Positions 35,332 to 47,335 of a stretch of DNA of 64,000 nt are shown one piece after another. A program made the translations under genes and the position numbers. The notes beneath the pieces are model-generated. The model had not been told where the DNA came from and ran no database searches. It was given only the letters and a program-made list of their open reading frames with translations. Numbering within the stretch: the first letter of the stretch is position 1; every line of letters begins with the position of its first letter. This DNA comes from Notamacropus eugenii (lineage: Eukaryota; Chordata; Mammalia; Diprotodontia; Macropodidae): the NCBI RefSeq assembly GCF_028372415.1, contig NC_092875.1, positions 340,497,123-340,561,122 of the forward strand. The letters run 5' to 3'.

Positions 35332-36239
35332 AAAATACCTATCATGGGTATGGTTCTAATGAACTTGGTGGAAAAACTTCTATTTTACTTAGGAAAATAG
35401 AGGAAAGTATGGGTGAGGATGTAGGGAGTTCTGATTAATGAGGTGAGGGAAACATAGGTACTTTTGGTAGGTAGTCTCTGTTTGGTGAAATAACAATAAG
35501 GGCATTAGCTGAAAGAGAGGTGGTAGTAGCAGAGGCAACGGAACTTTGAGGAGAGAAGATAAGGTTGGAACAGCTTCTGAAGAAGGTAAGAAATAGGATT
35601 AATCAGAGAAAAATAAAAATATTGCCATGTAGCACTGATAGTCCATTTAAGATTAGATAACATGCATTTGTAGTAGATACAGCTACCATGGGAATCTGAG
35701 TTCCCCCACTAGTGTTCTGTAGCTCAGGGGTAAAGGCAGAGAAAGTAGACGGGGGGTAACCCAGAGGTCACAACAGACAGGATATAAATGGTGGTAAGGC
35801 AAGGGAGACAAGGGAGTCAGAAGTAGAGAGCAGTATATAGCTAAAGTGGTCAACTATAAGGTTAAGACTCCATCTCCCTCCATTGCTTCCTCCAGTTTTC
35901 TTTCTAACCTTGAGAACATCCAATTGGAGTACACCAAGTATGGCTTTATTGATGGCAACATGTTGGCTTAAGTTAGCCCCTGTGTTTTTTATCTCTGTAA
36001 AATGACTCGACATCTCAATGCAGGATGCAGTATATGAAGGTGGAGAATTTTGTGATCACCCAGTGAGAAGATTCATCCTTCAGGTGTTCTTTGGGAATCT
36101 AAGGGTTTTAGGGTTAGGGTATCTAACCTAGAAAAGACAAAAAAGACTTCTAAGATCAGCTCTGATCTACCTCCTGAGATTAAGACCCTTATTCCAAAGG
36201 CTTAATAGAAAGGCTTAACAAGTATAAAACTGAACTTAT

Positions 36240-36722
36240 CTTCTTTTCTCCTAAACTTAACTTTTCCTTCTAGTTCCCTTATTTCTGTTAATAATGCTAC
36301 TTTTCTACCAGTCACCAAATGCTAGAAATCTCTGTCATTTAATACTCTTCCTTTTCTTTCTCTCCTACTTCCAGTGTCCTCATAGATTCTCTTTCTACAG
36401 TGCCTTTCACATCTATTTTCTCCTTTCCATTATCCATGCCATCACTTAAGTTTGGGCTCTCATCATTTCTTATCTGAATAACTACAATGGCCTAATTGGT
36501 CTTCAGTCTTTCATCCCATCCCACACAGCAGATCAGGTCAGGTTAATTTTCCAAATCAAAAACCTTTGATGGTTTCCTTACTGATTATAGTCTCATATCC
36601 CTCTATGATCTGACTTTAACCTGTCTTTCCAACTAGACACTCACTACTCTTCCCTGTATCTCCCTAGATTCCCAGAATGGAGCCTTGCATATATCATACA
36701 TACTCAATAAGCATTTGTGAAG
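36240..36722 (+). repeat. L2 LINE 3' region
   Basis: Shows tgggctctcatcatttctta, actacaatggcctaattggt, aaaaacctttgatggtttcc and the tail actcaataagcatttgtga, in L2 order. Confidence 0.72.
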
Positions 36723-36923
36723 TCAGTTTATATAGGGTCTGGAAACAGGCTAAAAAGTATTACTCAGTGGAGAACTTTAGGGAACCTACTTTAACAAAAA
36801 GAAATAATTTGCCATTAGCAAAAGTTTGCAGTCAATGGTGATTCTTAAGTATTTAAGGGATGAATCTTTAAATTTGAATAGATTCTCCTAAGTAATACAC
36901 AGATAAACTGATTTAGCTCTTTG

Positions 36924-37170
36924 CAGTTAGGTGGTACAGTGGATAGAGTGTTGGGTCTGAAGTCAGAAAGATCTGAGTTCAAATTTAAACCAAATACTAG
37001 CTGTGTGACACTGGGCTAGTCCTTTAACCTCTGTTTGCCTCAGTTTCTTCAATTGTCAAATGGGAAAATAACAGAAAATGCTTCACAAAGTTTTTGAGAA
37101 TTAAATGAAATATTTCCAAAGTTCTCAGCACAGTGCTTGGCACATAGTAGATTCTATATAAATGCTTATT
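36924..37170 (+). repeat. CORE-SINE (MIR/MAR1 type)
   Basis: The head gcagttaggtggtacagtgg, then ctagctgtgtgacactgggc, tttgcctcagtttcttcaat and cacagtgcttggcacatagt. Confidence 0.85.
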
Positions 37171-39299
37171 TATTTCCCCTTCCCTTCCCTTGTTTGAATG
37201 TTTACATACTGGTTTGAATACTGGAGTTTGAATTAAATAGATTCAACTGTATAGGAAATAAAAGAGTTTCAATTCCACATTCAGATATTACTCTCATTGA
37301 GGATGGAAAGAGTAAGAAAGAGGTGATAGTAGCTCTGTGGGATGGAAATGGTGTTGATGAGGGACATTTTGATGGATGTACCAGTAAGGACAGGAAGTCA
37401 TCCTACCTAATGTAGAACATCTAGTCACCTACAGTCTTACTTTTGACGGAACCTTTGGATTCTGCCCAATTCTGTTAGTCATCAGAATATGAAATAGGAC
37501 TGATGGAGAGAAGGAAGATATTGAGGGAAGAAGGAAAAGAAAATCTATCCATGTAACTATTATTGATATCTGTAAATAAAAAAAACATTTAATTTTATCT
37601 TAATTCTACCTATTATACTAAGAATAATGAAAAATCATCTCATGTATATGTGTATATACATGCATATACATGTACATATGTGTGTACATATGTATTTATT
37701 TATATATGAGACATACATGAGCACCTCTCTGTTAGCAAGAGAAATGCTCTTAAAAAGTTGATTTTAAAATAGTTTTTTGGGGGTAGCATTTACCAATATT
37801 TTAAGTGCACCAGGGTAGTCAAGAACTTAAAAGAATCTTGCTTTATCTTCTCAGCAGAATGTAAGCTCCTTAAAGGCAAGGGCTGTTTTGCTGGTATTTT
37901 TGTATCCCAGGCATCTAGCATAGCACTTGGCAGGGAGTGGGTACCAAACCACTGTTTTGGTTGGAGCAAAATGAAGCAAATCTGTTCAGTGTTTGTGTGA
38001 AGCCAAAAAACTAGCATGATTTCAAAGAGACAAGGAATGAGTCAGTACCTTGTATTGTTAACATATTTTTAGCTTAATTTGAAGATCTTTTCCATCCATT
38101 AATAGGCCCATGTAATCTGCTTAAATCACATGGAAGTCTAAGTCACACGTGAGGGGAGGAGCTTGCTGAATGGGTGGAACAGAAGAGGCAGAGCTACAGC
38201 ATAGCTGAGAGGAAGTACACTAGTCAGAGCTGAGAGAGAGACAGGAAGCAGGCAGTTGGTTGTGGGTGAGAGAAGGGCATTTTGCTTGAGGGTGTTCATT
38301 TGTGGGAAGGCCTGATAATGTGTATAGACTTCTTGGTTACTCTGATGGACTTTTTTGTTATTATGATGGATTTGGTTTTGTGGTGTTGGGATTTGACTTC
38401 CTGATGTCTGAAGAAATGTGTTTTTTCTGCCTTCTACATGGAGAGCCTGTTATACTTTATGATTCAGAACTACGCCAGCATATTCATAGTTGCCCTTGTT
38501 GCTGTGAATATTGCCTTGGCGATATATACCTTCATTTCTTGGTTCTGACACCTTACTGGTTCTATGACCTTAGACTTGGGTTTCTTCATCTATAAAGCGA
38601 AAATAATACCTTTACAGACTGTCTCATCGGGTGTTGTAAAGATAAAATAAGATATCGTATATGATGCCACACAAATGAGATAACGTATTTAGTGTCATAT
38701 GCTAAAAATGCTGTTTAAAAGGTAAGGTAAAGTGAATAACTGCCCCATAACTTGGTGTTTGTCTCTCTCTGTCTCTCAGCTTACTTTGTTCATGGAAAGA
38801 AAAAAAATAATCCAGACCATATAGACTGTGTCTTTAAAGTTCATTTTAGTGATACTGGAAACTTGATCTTCATATTGAAAGCCTCTTCTATATGTCCATG
38901 GATGCTTCTGAGTCACTTGCTGCTTAGAGAATCAGTAATTTAAAACATATGGTGCTATATTAAATGGATGATGTTTCTATCTAATTATATACTCTGTGAA
39001 ATTATACTCCTATAACATACCCTTTTCCCCTAAGGAAAAATATGTGAGTTGTGCATGTTGTCTACGTGACAAAACTGTCTGATTTCTGCAAAGATTGCCC
39101 TGCCCTAACCACTTTTAAGCACTGTATGACTTCCTTAACTTCCTAGGGCCTCGGTTTCCTCGTTTGTAAAATGAGGGGTTCTGTGTCTGATTACACAATA
39201 CTTTTACCAGTAAAGAAACACATGGTCTGTTAAAGGTGTTCATGACTGAAATGGATCATGAAACCAAGTATCCTGCCAATTCTGCCCTTGTTCCTTTTT

Positions 39300-39720
39300 C
39301 AACCCTTTAAAATTTTATTTTTTTCAATTAACAAGCATTTATTTTCTTTTCCTTCCAACTCTCTCTCCCCTGAAGAAAAGATAAAGAGAGAAAAAGGAAA
39401 CCCTTGGAAGACATATGCATAGTTTAAAAATAGTTCCCACATTGGCCATGCCCAACAACTTAAGTCACATTGTACATCTTGAGCCCATCACCTCACTGAC
39501 AAGAGGTGAGCAACCTCATCAGTCTGGAAAGCAAGGGATGCCCATCAGTTCAGTAACTGAACAAGTTACAGTATATAAATATAATGGAATACTACTATGC
39601 TATAAGAAATGGTATGATCCAGAGTGAGGTGAGCAGAAACAGTAGAACAAATTATAAAATGAAAGCAATATTGTAAAGACAAATGACTTTGAAAGACTTA
39701 GAAACTCTGCCTTTGTTATT
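39300..39720. mobile_element. LINE (L1-like) 3' end with inverted 5' part
   Basis: The left part, 39300 to about 39522, is the reversed 3' end of a common marsupial LINE (caattaacaagcatttattt, cccacattggccatgcccaa, catcacctcactgacaagag). The right part, from about 39525, is an adjoining upstream part in the opposite orientation (gatgcccatcagttcagtaa, taatggaatactactatgct, gcaatattgtaaagacaaat). This is the layout left by twin priming. Family membership is from memory. Confidence 0.5.
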
Positions 39721-40090
39721 ATCCTCCAGAGACAGAATGCAGGCTGTAGTAAAAGACCTAATAATTGGAGATGTTAGCCAAGAAATTGGAAATTCCTTTT
39801 GCTCTTCAAGGAGAAGGGAACCCCTGGCACAGAGAAGCCCTTGTCAAGATTCTGTCTGCAACGATGGTTCTAGGTACCAATTCAACAATATAATCCTCTG
39901 AATCTATGAAATAGTATGATTATTTTCCTCAGAAAAAACCTATTGTACAGATGAAATGACTGATCATCCAGGACAAATAAGTACTTCTTGCCTTAAATTT
40001 ATAGCACAAATTTTAGTAATCTTATTTATGACATTCTAGTTTAAAAAGTATTTTCAAAGTATTAATATGCTGATGTCCCAACTCTTTTAC

Positions 40091-40281
40091 CTATTGATTA
40101 TTCTTCTGTGAACAATCTTCAGAATTATAATTCTTTCTGCACAGTCTTTCAGGAACTCAGACATTCTTTGCTTTAAAACTGGTTTCATTTCATGTTTAGC
40201 AATTGCCTTGAGGTGATCCCAGGATGCTTTGCATCTTCGTTCCATCTGACACAAGTTGTCTTGAAGTTGATCAAAGTCAAC
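40091..40281 (-). CDS. FHOD3: FHOD3 coding exon: FH2 domain, C-terminal helices
   Basis: This 191-nt exon encodes 63 residues plus two bases of a split arginine codon. It opens VDFDQLQDNLCQMERRCKAS, continues WDHLKAIAKHEMKPVLKQRM and ends ERIIILKIVHRRIIN. It forms a long charged helix typical of the C-terminal FH2 region. The acceptor is tgttttcag; the donor is gtaaaa. The 3' junction is phase 2: the last two bases, AG, join the first base A of the next exon to give Arg, producing INR-FHSFLL. That join is a strong internal check on both exon limits. Confidence 0.96.
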
Positions 40282-41960
40282 CTGAAAACAAAGGAGACAT
40301 TAATAAACTCTCTGTCATAAATGACCACCAAATCTTTACATGGGCCATTTGGGCTATAATATTCATTTCCCATAAGAAAATAGCCAAAAAGTGAAAATGA
40401 CAACATGATTAATGCTGGGAATGATAATTTGAAAATCATTCATATGCATGTTGACACTGATAATTTGGCTGTAAAACTATTTTCCAAGTGAAACCTAGGG
40501 AATGGAGTTACATTTTTCTGTCATGCCTTGAAAGAAAATACCAAAACTCAAACTTTGCATAGCAAGATGAAAGGGCTAAACGTCTGGTCTGAGACTCTTC
40601 CACATATAGTAGAGCAAGATAATCTCTTCTTCCTCTAAAGTGATGTTTCACTAATTATAGGTTAGAAGAATGAGTAATTGTTTGAAATTCACATTTATAT
40701 GGAATTTTATGGTTTGCAAAATGCTTTACTATGTGATCTCATTTGCTTTAAACAGTGATGCAGTGAAGACCATCACATAACTGCCTTGACCTCCAACAGC
40801 AAGCTAAGAATTACCACCAGCCAACTCTGAAGGTGAAATGAAGGAAAATGAAGGACTCAGTTGCTCAAACGAGAAATGAGTCTCTCTTTTTTTATCCTTT
40901 TTCCTTTCCTACTTTCTTCCTTACTCTCTCCTCCTTCATGGCACATACTTCATTCCAATGGCTCCACTCTATAAAGGCCTGCTGCTCTCAGATCCAACAC
41001 TACATGAACCTGATATTTTCTTATTCCCAGGTGATAAAAGGGGTTTGGAGAGAGGGAAGGTGGAAGAACACAGCTACTCTTTTTAATTTTATGCCTTAGG
41101 ACAATATCCTGTGTTCGGTGTGAAGATTAAGGAGAGCAGTTTAGAAAACCAGTATTACCAACAGCAACCAATGAGAAACTTGGAAGAAGAGCAGGAGTAA
41201 AAGTTGTCATCAGGGAAATGTATGATAGGAAGAGAGGATGGGTTGGTCACATGACAACAGTGAGGGATATGATTATCATATCCAAAAGAGAACTTATTAT
41301 CTTTCCTCCCAAACTTTCTCTTCTTTCAGATGTCTGCATTGCTGTCTAGGGCATGACCATCCTCCCAACTTTGCCATCCCATTGTCATCTCCAGCTCCTC
41401 GCTCTTAACCTCCATAGCAGTCAACTGTCAAATCATGGACTGACAAGAGTGAGGGATGATGGGTGAATAGTCAGAGCGCTCTACTAGTATGTTCTTGATG
41501 TCAGGAGAAATCAAGGAGGACTTTAAACTCATTGGATGTCTCTCCTTTCTCTCCATTTCCTTTTACAGTGCACTTATAGAAGGACATTGACAAGAGCTCA
41601 GCACAATGGTTAGGCATGGATGGTCACAATCTGCCCCATTGCAGGAAACATATGAATCAAGGAGATGGCAATTCATTCTGTTTACCAATAAATCAAACTC
41701 TGGTATTTTCTGTGCCAAGGTATTAAGTAAAAATTAGCAGGGGGCTGCATGATTGTCTTAAAGACATCAGTGGGAAACAGTCTCACAGAGAACCAGAGGT
41801 GAAGGAAGTGCCTTTAAAATTCATTAGGAAGTCACATTCATAATAGGTACCAGAGTAGAAAGAGTGAAAGCAACACTTAAGCATTTATTCTGGAGAAGAC
41901 TGTTTAAGATCCAACATCTGTAGCAAAGGCAAAAGTTTTCTTCATTGTTCATAGACATAC
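40282..41960 (-). other. FHOD3: FHOD3 intron (1.7 kb)
   Basis: Apart from a reversed MIR piece at 40680-40770 (ggtttgcaaaatgctttact), no repeat or exon was recognised. Confidence 0.5.
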
Positions 41961-42122
41961 CTTGGCTGACCTAGTGATGGCCCCAATCTCGGAATATAGA
42001 TCTGTACTGTCTGGGAAATTTTCCACCACCATTGTGCACACATGGTGAAGGAGAGACTGTTTGTGCACAGTGTCTTTGACTTCTGGAACCTTCTCAAGGT
42101 AGCTCAACTCAAATGCTTTGGC
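41961..42122 (-). CDS. FHOD3: FHOD3 coding exon: FH2 domain
   Basis: This 162-nt exon encodes 54 residues, from [20 protein letters not shown] through [20 protein letters not shown] to [14 protein letters not shown]. These match the FH2 helices that follow the GNFLN motif, with the family pattern FELSYLEK...DTxxxQSLLHH. The acceptor is ttttcttttcttgccaaacag; the donor is gtatgt. Both junctions are phase 0. The frame is intact throughout. The exon joins to the VDFDQLQDNL exon 1.7 kb downstream. Confidence 0.96.
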
Positions 42123-42825
42123 CTGTTTGGCAAGAAAAGAAAAAGGGAATAAGCTTAAACCTGTTTTGTTTCTCAGTCTCCTAAACAGAACATGAAGCTG
42201 TACTAGGAAACTGTGCCTGGTTTAAAAGCATCTTCTTTCCAATCCTTAGGAATTACAGGGATGGACATTCTATAGTACAAGGACTCATCTCCCCATTATT
42301 CCTTCACCAAACACCTTTAGTGTAGGGCAAATTAAATGTGCCTGTGATGACCCAGTTTCATCTCCGGTATTCTGATGTCCTCCCTCAGGTTCCTTGCTAC
42401 CTAGCAGCCTCAGCCTCTCTCTCCATCCTCCTTCCCATCTTATCAGCTTTTCTTTTACCTCCTTTCACTTACAATTTAATTTGAAGTGTTAGACTCGTCT
42501 GAAACATAAACATTTTTGAACATGCAGCATGGAAAAAACTGAAAAAGAGAAAGGCGCTACAGATGCCCCTTTGACAGTAATAAGTATACATTAGGAAAAA
42601 TGTGCAGACTGTTCCCAAGATGATATATTGACATAAAAGCTGAAGGTCTACATTAGAAGCACTGGTAGTTACATGCATTCTCAGGATATACTATATCCCA
42701 TATTTCCCTGAATAATAAATTAAGAGTTTTGTTAAATGGCACATCATGAGAAATCACAGCTGTAATCTTTGTTAATAAATACTCCTATTACCAAAAAAGC
42801 GGGTAGAAGATATTAAGATGCTTAC
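42123..42825 (-). other. FHOD3: FHOD3 short intron (703 bp)
   Basis: No repeat recognised. It is the shortest intron in the window and separates the GNFLN exon from the FELSYLEK exon. Confidence 0.6.
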
Positions 42826-42945
42826 ATTAGAACCATTGAGGAAGTTCCCAATGGCTAACAAAGTAGACAGAATGAAGCCCAGGGTTTTATTATTTTCCAA
42901 TTGATCTATCCCTTCCTTCAGGTCCAAAAGTGGTTCAGCCACCTC
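42826..42945 (-). CDS. FHOD3: FHOD3 coding exon: FH2 GNFLN signature
   Basis: This 120-nt exon encodes 40 residues, [20 protein letters not shown] followed by a helix ending [12 protein letters not shown]. The GNFLN stretch is the best-known FH2 signature and lies in the post/dimer-core part of the domain that closes the donut-shaped formin dimer. The acceptor has a clean pyrimidine run, ctttttttaactgccag; the donor is gtaagc. Introns on both sides are phase 0. It is followed by the shortest intron of the window, 703 nt. Confidence 0.97.
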
Positions 42946-43689
42946 CTGGCAGTTAAAAAAAGGATAAGAAAGTAGAATTGGAAAACATGTATAACATTTC
43001 TATTTTCATTCTATTTCATATTTCTATTCATATATATTTCATATTTCTATATTTCATTCTATTTTCATTATTATTATTATTGTTACTGAATGAACATATA
43101 GACTGTGAGGTTTTGGAAGTTATAATAAAAAAAACTGATTGTCTCTGGCACATATAAGTCATAAAGGTCTGGATATTTTCTTTTGGACACCTAAAAGTGA
43201 CATAAGGGGACATACACATTGGTTCTATAAAGCTTGCTCTGGTCCTAGGAGAAACCATGAGACCTAAGCAAATGCTTCTGCATGACAGGAATTTATACTA
43301 CATGTAGAATCAAAGCTGTGGAGTATGTGGGATGGGGTGTGAATGGAGAACAGACATTTCTCCATTACATTCATAATGATTCTGTAGCCCCTCAAAGCCA
43401 CAGGTATCTGACTTAATTTATGAGACCACCATTAGCTTGTTCTTCAACACTCACCATTTCTCCCCTCTTCTCCTTTCTCTTTCCTCCCCTTTCATTCCTT
43501 CATACTCTTCCTCCTCTCTTTTTCTTCCTCTATTCCTAATCCTTTAATTTATTCTGATGCTCTTTCTTGGCCTTTTTCTTTGCTGCTCTGGGTCCCATGG
43601 TTCACTTCCCATTCTGTGTTAGCTGATCTCAAGCATGTTTGCTTTATGTAAAACTCATTAATTTAGATCCTTAAATCAATTAACCAGTA

Positions 43690-46560
43690 TGCATTAATTA
43701 AAGGCTTATTCTGTGCCAGGGACTGTGTTAAGTTCTTGGGATACAAAGAAAAGAGAAAATAGGCCCTTCCTCAAGAAGCTCACATTATAGTAAGGAAGAC
43801 ATGTAACAATTAAGTGCATAAAGATACATACAAGGTAGATGGAAGGCAATCTCAGAGGGGAAGGTACTACCATCTGGGGAGGTCTGGAAAGATCTTCTGG
43901 AAAAGATGATATTTGAACCTTAAAAGGAAGTCAGAGATTTCAGGATGTAGAGATAGGAGGTAGAACAAGCCAGACACGTGGAACAGACAGACGAAAGGCA
44001 TGGAGATAGGGGATGGAGCATCACATGTGAGAAAGAGAAAGGGGGCTAGTATGGACTGCTTTGTACGTAATATAGAATAGGAAGGGACCAGGCTATAAAG
44101 AGCTTTAAATGTCAAAACCATTTGATTTTTTATTTTTTTTTATCTTATTTGATCTTAGGTGAAACAAGGAGCCACTGAAGTTTATTGAGAGAGAGAGAGT
44201 GTGTGTGTGTGTGTGTGTGTGTAGGTTTGACTTCTACTTTGGAAAATACTTTGGCAGCCAAGTGGAGTCCAGAATGGAGTAGGAAGAGATCTGAGTCAAG
44301 GAGAAAAATTAGAAAAATTATTCTAAGTAGTCTAGGCAAGAGGGGATGAGGGCCTGACCTGAGGTGATGGCTGTGTGAGCTGACAAAAGGTGATCTCTAG
44401 AAAAGAGGTGTTGTAAAGGTAGAAATGACAAGATTTGACAATTGACTGGGATGGAGGTTAAGAGTGAGGAGTTGGGGATGACAATGGGATAGCAAAGCTG
44501 GGAGAATGGTCATGCCCTAGATAGCGATGCAGACATTTGAAAGAAGGGAAGATTTGGAAGGAAAGATAATGAGTTTTCTTTTGGGTATGTTGAGTTTGAA
44601 ATGTCCATAGGGGATTCAGTTAAAAACATCCAAGAAGCAGTTTGTGATATGGGACTGGAGAAATGGAGAGAAACCAGGACTGCAAATATTGATCCGGGGA
44701 AAATTATGCATTGAGATGACAATTGAGATTCCAATGAGATCAGGATGTAGAGAAAAGAGAAGTGGGCCCAGGATAATGCTGTAGAGAGTCAGTGGGCAGA
44801 CATGGATAAAGACCAAGCAAAGACTCAAGAGGAGTCATTGGACAGGTAGGAGAACCCTCCCAAAACAGCAGTGTCATGAAGACTTCAGAGAGGTGAGACT
44901 ATCTAGAAGGAGATGATCAACTGTATCAGAGGCTACAAAGAGTTAAATAAAGCTGAGGTTTGAGAAAAGGCCATTTAGATTGGGCAATGAAGAGGTTATT
45001 GGTAACTCTAGAGACAGGTTTACTTGAATTGATGAGATCAGAAGCCAAACTTCAGAAAGTTTAAAAGACTGTGAGGAGAGAAAGGGAAGGCGTTGAATAA
45101 AAACTCTTTTCAAGGGCTTTTGCTGAGAAGAGGAAAAGAGAAAATAAGGTGATTGTTAGTGGGGAAAGTAGAATTCACTGAGGGTTTTTTTTTAAAGGAT
45201 GAGGAAGACAATGGCGTGCTTGAAGGCAAAAGTAGATAAAGAGATTGAAAATTAGGGAATTAAAATGAAGATAGAAGAAAATGATAGGAAAGGGAAGGTT
45301 TGGCCTTGGCCAGGAGAAAGTCCACTTTTCATCAGTTAAGAAGGAGATAATGTGGGGCAAAGTCAGAGGAATGTGAGGTGAGAAGGGGAGAACATGGAGC
45401 TCTCAGCAAATGGCATCAAGTTTTTTCATTGAAATAGAAGATGATGTGCTCAACTGGTTGGTTGGTTGGTTGTTGTCCTTCGTTCTTGAAGAGCACCAAA
45501 ACAACATCATTATGCTAGAGTCAAGTTTCAATGTGTCCAACTGTAGTTGATCAGACCAACATGAGCTTGGAATGAGCTCTACTATAGGTCGGGCACGGTG
45601 CATGTGAGCATTTGGATTGGATACTCTAAATTTGCGCATCCTGTGTTTCCTTTGAACTATTTCAATTCTTCTTTGCTCATAGAGCACAACACTTCCTCTG
45701 ATGTGGGCACGCCATGCTGGGAGGTCCTGTGCCAGTGTCTTCCATGTCACACAATCAATTCCAAAGTACCTAAGAGAGACCTTGAGAGTGTCCTTGTATT
45801 GCTTCTTCTGACCACCACATGAACGCTTGCCCTGAGTGAGTTCTCCCTAAAACAGTCTTTTTGGAAAGCATATTTTTTTGCATTCAAACAACATGGCCAG
45901 CCCATTGGAGTTGCGCTCTCTGAAGCAGAGTTTGAATGCTTAGCAGTTTAGTTCAAGTAAGGACCTCAGACATTATCCTGACAGGTGATCTTCAGAATCT
46001 TCCTAAATTCAGCAGAGATTAGGGGAAGAGAAGCTGTGGGAGCCTTGAAAAGAAACAAGTGATTTTGGAACTGATCCTGTGGTGAGAGAATCAATTAGGG
46101 AGGAACTGAAGAGGTACTTTACTTCAGTGAGGTCCCAGCTGAGATTACATAAATTTGTAGTGAACTCAGTTCCTACTGTGTTGTGATTTTCTCCAGGGAG
46201 GCTCATCCACAGCTCATGGTGGAGGAGCAAAGCAGATAGATGGTAGGGAGAAATCTAGAGTTTGGCTTGGCAAAGTGTGACTAGTGATAAGACAAGAATA
46301 AAAAGAATTTGAGATTATAGCATAGTGTAGAGTTGAACTGGTTCACCAAGGGTTCAAGACTGGTAAAAGAAAAGACTGCAACAGGTGAAGGGGCAATAGC
46401 CTAGGAAAGTACTGGATTAGAGAGAGAGATCAGAGTAGGGGGCCTGAAGCAGAGAAATATGGAATGATAAAATGTTAGGATCAGATAAAGCTCATGAACA
46501 CAAAAGTAGAACATTTGTGACTGATGGCAAAAGCAAGTATGGCTATTTCTTTCTGTATGT
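43690..46560 (-). mobile_element. L2 LINE, long reversed copy, interrupted
   Basis: Reading leftward gives L2 order. The 3' end (ttctgtgccagggactgtgt, caagaagctcacattatagt) is at the left, then tcttctggaaaagatgatat, agtctaggcaagaggggatg, gagtttgaaatgtccatagg, gagatgatcaactgtatcag. Further upstream parts resume after 46005 (gtgttgtgattttctccagg). A GA/GT run lies at 44187-44222. The 45456-46003 section belongs to a different LINE. The reading frames are heavily decayed. Confidence 0.68.
45456..46003 (-). mobile_element. Reverse-transcriptase C-terminal end of another LINE, nested in L2
   Basis: The reversed frame contains WKTLAQDLPAWRAHIRGSV and LYEQRRIEIVQRKHRMRK, the W-x-x-LAQDRxAWR...YEQRR pattern seen at the C terminus of some LINE endonuclease/reverse-transcriptase proteins. 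Upstream parts show a Cys-rich HMxxW-type region in other frames. I cannot decide between a Dong/R4-type and an RTE-type clade by eye. The element ends at a GGTT-rich run (45456-45473). Confidence 0.6.
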
Positions 46561-46979
46561 GGCTAAGGTGAAGTGGAAAAGTAGATCATGGGAACTGAGG
46601 AGATTGAGAAATTGAATTAGTGATTATAGAACTTTGTCTTGGAGTCAAAAAGATCCACCTCTAACCCATACTGGCTGTGTACCCTAAGTAATGCCCTAAG
46701 CATCCCTCCAAGATTAAATCTACGAAAAGGTACTTCTGTATTTGTAGAGGGTGTTAGCTGATTGGGAGCTTCCAACACTAATGAAATGACAAGTCTACCC
46801 CTTAACATATCCACCCCTCTCAAAGGGAGTTATCTAAATGTGATAATTCAGAAGGGAAATAGGCTGAAATGCAATTTTATCTACAAAAAGTACTTGCTAA
46901 GCATATTATTACTGTAAGTAGTCTTGCAAGGAGAATATTTCCTTCCATTTTAGAGATAATGTGGTACCTCAGTAGCTGC

Positions 46980-47335
46980 TGAGTCTAACCTCCCACCTTA
47001 AATAACAACTCCTTCTACAATATTCCCTACATGGTTCATATAACTCCAGATTGAATGATTCTAGTGATGCAGCTCAGTATTTCTTGAAACAACCTGTTCA
47101 TCTGTTTGATTGTATAGCCCTTCCATCTATAAAATTAAAACCTACCTCCTGTAACTTCCACTCACTGCTCCTGGTTTTGCTCTCTGCTTCTATGCAGAAT
47201 ATGTCTATTCCCTCTTCCATATGAAATTACTTCAAATACTTAAGGATGACTATAGTATTTTTCCCTGCCTTTTTATTCCCCATAATACCTTCCATTGAAA
47301 TGATCTCTATTGTTCCTTACATGACTCAGCTAAAG
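46980..47335 (-). repeat. CR1/L3 LINE 3' region
   Basis: atttcttgaaacaacctgtt, acttcaaatacttaaggatg and ttccttacatgactcagcta follow the order seen in the copy at 49479-50070. Confidence 0.6.

Larger units (their letters stand above)
33197..40090 (-). other. FHOD3: FHOD3 intron (6.9 kb) between FH2 exons
   Basis: Repeats: TA/CA run 33495-33530, L3/CR1 34135-34850 with a nested SINE, (TG)n 35266-35328, possible reversed L2 at 35400-36010, L2 3' end 36240-36722, CORE-SINE 36924-37170, a TA/TG run 37640-37710, L2 tail 37857-37945, MIR 38545-38715 and 39105-39195, and the rearranged LINE 39300-39720. 33540-34130, 37720-37855, 37950-38540 and 39725-40090 show nothing that I can name. Confidence 0.6.

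Noticed and set aside
36106-36119. TTAGGGTTAGGG as an interstitial telomere
   Set aside because: Only about two units; expected by chance at this scale.
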